From Dendrolimus kikuchii (Eukaryota; Arthropoda; Insecta; Lepidoptera; Lasiocampidae), in NCBI GenBank assembly GCA_019925095.2, contig CM034392.1, positions 21,062,387 through 21,126,386 of the forward strand: DNA of 64,000 bases, in the 5' to 3' direction. Of the stretch, positions 59,953 to 64,000 are shown piece by piece. A program made the position numbers and the translations under genes. The first letter of the stretch is position 1, and each line of letters begins with the position of its first letter. The notes under the pieces were generated by a model, which was not told the DNA's origin, ran no database searches, and saw only the letters and a list, made by a program, of their open reading frames with translations.

Positions 59953-60599
59953 ATAAAAATGTATATAGTATTAGATACTGGGATTAATCCTGGAACAGAG
60001 AAATATGAACAAGATAACGTATTCTACATTATATACATAATTTCGGGCTTTGATCTGTATTTCAAAGCATATTTTCTGACTACTTCATTTCATGTTATTG
60101 ACAATCACAATACTACGTTACACAATTTTAAGATATCAGGTTAGCTAAGTTAAATATTTGTATAAATCAACCTATTGTTGTTACATTGCTCATGAACAAA
60201 ATAAATTGCTTTATTACATGTTTAGATGAAATATAACTTGACTGATTTAGTTAGAAATATATTTAAAAGTAGTTCTTACTCACTCTTACTCACGGCTTCG
60301 CTCGCTTTGATTAAAAATAGTCATAGTTTGAGCAAACTTTCCACATCGTTTTCACCTCAGACGAGCAAATGCTCATTCTATCCCCACTCTATCAAATTCT
60401 TTTTGTAAACAGACATAGTCTTTTTTCGTTGTTTTGTCTATATTCACAAAGATTCTATGGAATATTCTAAGAAATCTCGCTCGCTTGATGAAAACGGTAC
60501 CAGAGCGGGCAAACAGTTGTTTAGAGCATTTTGGACGTGCTCGCTCCCCGGAGCGGTCTGTCCAAAGTGTTCTCGTGTTCGGGCGATCTGAATCACTGA

Positions 60600-60800
60600 A
60601 CTGATTGGTCTCAAGAAAAATGCCTATTTCTGATAGAAGCCTACCTAAATCCCATATGTCTGTGGGTTCCGACGTTTGGACACTATAAAAATACAACTCG
60701 CATACAAGATGCCTGGCAAAAAATTGCAAATATACTAGAACGTAATGTTGAAGAAGTAAAAAAAGATGGACTCCCTTGTTGGATCTTTGCATTGCATCAG
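60600..60800 (+). pseudogene. MADF-domain coding relic
   Basis: The frame around 60675-60765 reads HYKNTTRIQDAWQKIANILE and then RNVEEVKK; after one frame slip at an A-run (about 60766) it continues with RW. This is the pattern of the second and third helices of a MADF (Myb/SANT-like) domain, with the conserved W, the IA-x-x-L and the VKKRW. Such domains occur in insect transcription factors and in accessory ORFs of PIF/Harbinger transposons. Only this fragment is visible, so it is called a relic. Confidence 0.45.
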
Positions 60801-60921
60801 AGTCGGCCATACCGAAGCACTACCAACCACAGAATTGACACGAATGAGCAATGCGCATTCATTCGGCTGATCTAAACATCTATCGTGCAAGAATTCTAGT
60901 GTTTGTTCCTCATTCTTGCTC

Positions 60922-60976
60922 GTTGATATTTTGGTGTAAACGCTAAGAACGAAATGTTGTTTACACCAAAACATCG
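60922..60976. repeat. Inverted repeat with about 18-bp arms
   Basis: ATTTTGGTGTAAAC and GTTTACACCAAAA pair, extended by GTTGA/TCGAG, around about 20 nt. It may be a transposon end near the MADF relic. Confidence 0.55.
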
Positions 60977-61051
60977 AGACAGAATGCTCTTGTTCTAACC
61001 CTAGCTATATGTTCGTTTGGTTTAAACGCGCCTTTAGAGATTAGCTTTCCT

Positions 61052-61297
61052 AAAATGCCGACATACGCTTACATTTACTTCTAACTAGAAACAGGTATAT
61101 ATAAAACTTTGTGTTTATATTGAAAATGACGGATTTTCATATAAACTTTCACCTCCTTGAAATTGAATTTGCAAAATGCCGATATACGTGTACATATACT
61201 TCTAACCAGAAGAAAGTATAAAATTTCGTGCTTCTTTCTTTGAAAATGACAGATTTTGATACAATCTTTCATCGCCTTAGGGGTTGAATTTTCAAAA
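61052..61297. repeat. Tandem duplication, about 121-bp unit
   Basis: AAAATGCCG starts at 61052 and 61173, each followed by ACTTCTAAC, ATAAA, GAAAATGAC and TTTCA blocks in the same order. The copies are substantially diverged. Confidence 0.75.
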
Positions 61298-61487
61298 ATC
61301 CATTCTTAGAACCCACACGCAAATTCACGGTCCTAGCCCCAATAGTTTAGATTGTACGTTGATATGTCAGTCAGTTAGTGAGATCATGCAATTATATATG
61401 TACCTATAGATGATAAACCATTAAAAAGGGAGAAGAATGACCAGTAGCTTCATCTAGTCATGTAGGGTTAAAAGGCTACTTAAATAT

Positions 61488-61798
61488 ATCCTTGCAGCAA
61501 CGGAGAAAGAATACAATTTCTTGCAGCCTGGCGGCCTGTCTTAGGCGACAGAACAACCCTCAGCCAGGTGGAAGGGTATTTTTTCCCGTCTGGATGGCTA
61601 CCACCCCTGGTCTAGAGTATGTCGCCATAATAAGCTAGAGTTGTGTTCCGGCATTAGTGGCCAGGTTCCAGCATCCTATAAGAGAGCAGCAGCGCATTTG
61701 TAGCACCTTTGATGTTGCAAATGTCCATAGGCGACGGTAACCACTTTCCATCAGGTGGGCCGTCTGCCTGTCTGCTGAACTCATACAATAAAAAAAAA
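61488..61798 (+). mobile_element. SINE-like element, family P
   Basis: From CTTGCAGCAACGGAGAAAGA to CATACAATAAAAAAAA. Several small deletions in the 5' half. Confidence 0.83.
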
Positions 61799-62404
61799 TG
61801 GAGTTTGTTATGGCGCTTGCGTATTACCAGATTTTTAAAGATATTCAATCCACAAAATTTTCTTAAACCGATAATAAACCGTTCAATTTGGATGAATGAA
61901 CCAAAGTGATCCATATAAACATAAACATGAATCATTCAATGCTATTGAATACCGCCATATCGTTTCAGTTCTGTGACTGTCAACGAAATTGTATAACATA
62001 CTAATTATGTATTTATTAACAAAAAAAGAGCCTGAGGTGGATATACCTACATGAAATAAAAGAATTTTGGGCTAGATAGGCGTGTTGCTGGGGAGTTTCT
62101 TATCGCTGCTTCTTAAACAGTGATAACATGTCGCGAAGCTGTATACATAGAATAAGAAGTAAATTTAAATTTTATCTTATATTTTTAAGAAAATTTATTT
62201 ACATTTCAGGTAACTTCTGTATATAAAAACTCATTGTCAAAAGAAAAATATGTGTCAACGTTCTCTGAATGTAAAAAAAAAATCGTCATAATATTGTTGA
62301 GATTCGTAGAATACAAAGTCGTAAGTAAATTGTCAATTTATACCTTCATAAATGTGATAATGCCCAAGCGAGACAACTAACTCCATTTAGGCATTCATTT
62401 CTGA

Positions 62405-62885
62405 CGTTCTGCTACGATTTTTGACGTAGTAGAGCTACGATGGAGTCGGAGCCGGCTCGATTGGTGTGATACCACGCTGTCACAGAGTATCGGCGTGAGA
62501 TGGTTATCTTTGACCTAATCGAGCTCAGAGCGATGAATCACGCTGGTATGCACCGACGTTTAACCGACGGTTAAAATAAAACAGTTGCTAGTTATGCATT
62601 TAGTTTTATTGATTAATTTATTTTAATCATCGGTTAAATAGATGTCGGTGCACAACAGACTTCCGATGACCCACTTTCCCCTTTCCTAATCCATTCCCTA
62701 TTCTCCCATCAGATCCCGCTATCCCATCTCTTGTATACTATCTTCTTTATCACATCCCTCCTATGCCATCCTAAATGTTGGCTGTCTCTGTCCGTGGTGT
62801 TGCAAACGTCTATACGCAACGGTAACCATATTCCATTAAGTGGGCCATTTGCCTATTTTCCAGCCTCACAACATAAAAAGGTAGC
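62405..62885 (+). mobile_element. SINE-like repeat, head family Q with P tail, carrying a MITE
   Basis: The head CCACGCTGTCACAGAGTATC matches 48810-48840 in order; the tail from GTGGTGTTGCAAACGTCTAT to TTGCCTATTTTCCAGCC matches the family P 3' end. A short MITE (62548-62652) interrupts it. Confidence 0.55.
62548..62652. mobile_element. Short MITE, about 34-bp inverted ends
   Basis: GTGCACCGACG-type ends: left TATGCACCGACGTTTAACCG, right TAGATGTCGGTGCAC, with CGGTTAAAATAAA/TTTATTTTAATCATCGG pairing inside. About 105 bp in all. No clear target duplication. Confidence 0.65.
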
Positions 62886-64000
62886 TCGTTAAAGAGCTTC
62901 CCAGGTACGCTTTACTGGACGAGTTTTTCCAATGCTCATCCACAAACATCCAATAATTTGCATTTAAACAACGTGTAGTGAACATTCCTAAGATTTAGCT
63001 TCACTCGCTCTTTGCCCTCTTTTAATGCGAATGGGGAAATCATTCATACTGCATGCAATGCTCAAAGCAAAAAGCTAAATTACAGTAGAGAAGTGTGGTC
63101 CAAATTAGTGCAACTCGCGACGTCCGCTCACTGGGTCACCATTTCTGATTTAGTGCTGATATACATCTAGATACATGTATCTGTTAGGTACACAAATGAC
63201 TCATATCTATTTATCAATATGAATTTAAGTTAGACTTTTGCACTCGGAGTCGGATAATGATTTATTTATATTAAATAGTGACGATTGACTTTCTCCTTTT
63301 ACTCTTTCGCTCTTGAAATAGAAATGCCTATCTACGATTTCAAAGTAAAAGCCAATATATTAAATGAAAAATGTAATTTAAATAAAGCATAATCCCTTAT
63401 CATAAGAGTTGCAGTTTTGTCTGTCTGTTTGTGTCGAATAAGTTCCGAACAGGCTCAATGGATTCGAATGAAAATTTTAAGGATTAAAGCAGGAATTTTG
63501 TCTTAAATTATGTATTTCGATATCTCAGAAATCATGCATAATTAAGTCAATCTCACGCATGACACCACTGTGTGTGACCACAGCTAGTATTTAATATATT
63601 GACACTGAGTAAGAAATGTTTTTGTTAGAAAATTTGATACTTAACAATAACATGTTGAAGCAATCTGGGGAAATACAGCCGTGACAATATCGTCACTCCA
63701 TCTAAATATTGAAAAACCCGAAATACCAGATAAAAGAAAAACAGCGCGAAAAACACTCGGTTACGTTTAAGCGATTTCCCTTTTCGCATTTTCACTTATA
63801 ATAATTTCCTTGTCGAGATTAACTTAAACACTTGAGTGGCTCTTGTAGCGAGTAAATATAAACCGACTGATTCATAATAGCTACAGGAGATTTATATGCC
63901 TGTTAAGAAATAGTTTAAAAACTTGTTCTTATATATGTTCTATAAAACCACGTAAGCTATCGTGAATAAGGGGCTAAGATGTCAATTAACGTGCTGTGAA
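62886..64000. other. Mostly unassigned DNA
   Basis: No gene supported. 63405-63589 ends GACCACAGCTAG before a T and has GTCTGTCTGTTTGTGTCGAA, suggesting another eroded Helitron-like element on the plus strand. Confidence 0.4.

Noticed and set aside
51237..64000. Possible first exon of the ERK gene
   Set aside because: The minus strand was read for a GEGAYGMV-type glycine loop followed by a donor in the right phase. Only chance ACCAT-type matches inside repeats were seen (for example near 56308).

Overview
The window looks like a piece of a lepidopteran (moth or butterfly) nuclear genome. It is AT-rich, has no operon structure, and contains one conserved host gene split by long introns in a dense field of transposable elements. 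The repeat types fit Lepidoptera: a short Helitron family whose 5' end resembles a well-known lepidopteran Helitron consensus, a DD37D mariner, hAT MITEs and tRNA-derived SINEs. This assignment is from pattern and memory; no search was run.

Host gene: seven exons of an ERK-type MAP kinase (rolled/ERK orthologue) lie on the minus strand between 51219 and 27650, with the stop codon at 27650-27652. They cover the kinase from the VAIKK lysine region to the C-terminus, including [11 protein letters not shown] and the TEY activation loop. The first exon, with the N-terminus and glycine-rich loop, was not found in the 12.8 kb upstream that lies in the window.

Region by region. 1-8 kb: a solo LTR (1183-7990) is split by a very young, internally deleted Gypsy-type LTR retrotransposon (1231-4687, LTRs identical by eye, intact 721-codon ORF lacking RT, RNase H and the integrase core) and by a decayed 5'-truncated LINE (4701-7550). 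8-27.6 kb: downstream of the ERK gene, mostly unassigned AT-rich DNA with hAT MITEs (13278-13920, 18889-19590, 22675-23258), SINEs, Helitron-like elements and a 24-bp minisatellite. 27.6-51.2 kb: the ERK exons; the introns hold a broken DD37D mariner, two SINE copies with 12-13 bp target duplications, several Helitron-like elements, two more solo LTRs and a triple-nested Helitron/LTR/SINE stack. 51.2-64 kb: upstream of the visible kinase exons, with more SINEs, a tandem-array element (55731-56815), a MADF-domain relic and two diverged tandem duplications.

No clearly new multi-gene system was seen. The most interesting material is the young gag-protease-integrase-tail Gypsy derivative, the nested insertions whose empty sites can be read from paralogous copies in the same window, and a SINE-like 3' module shared by at least three different 5' heads.
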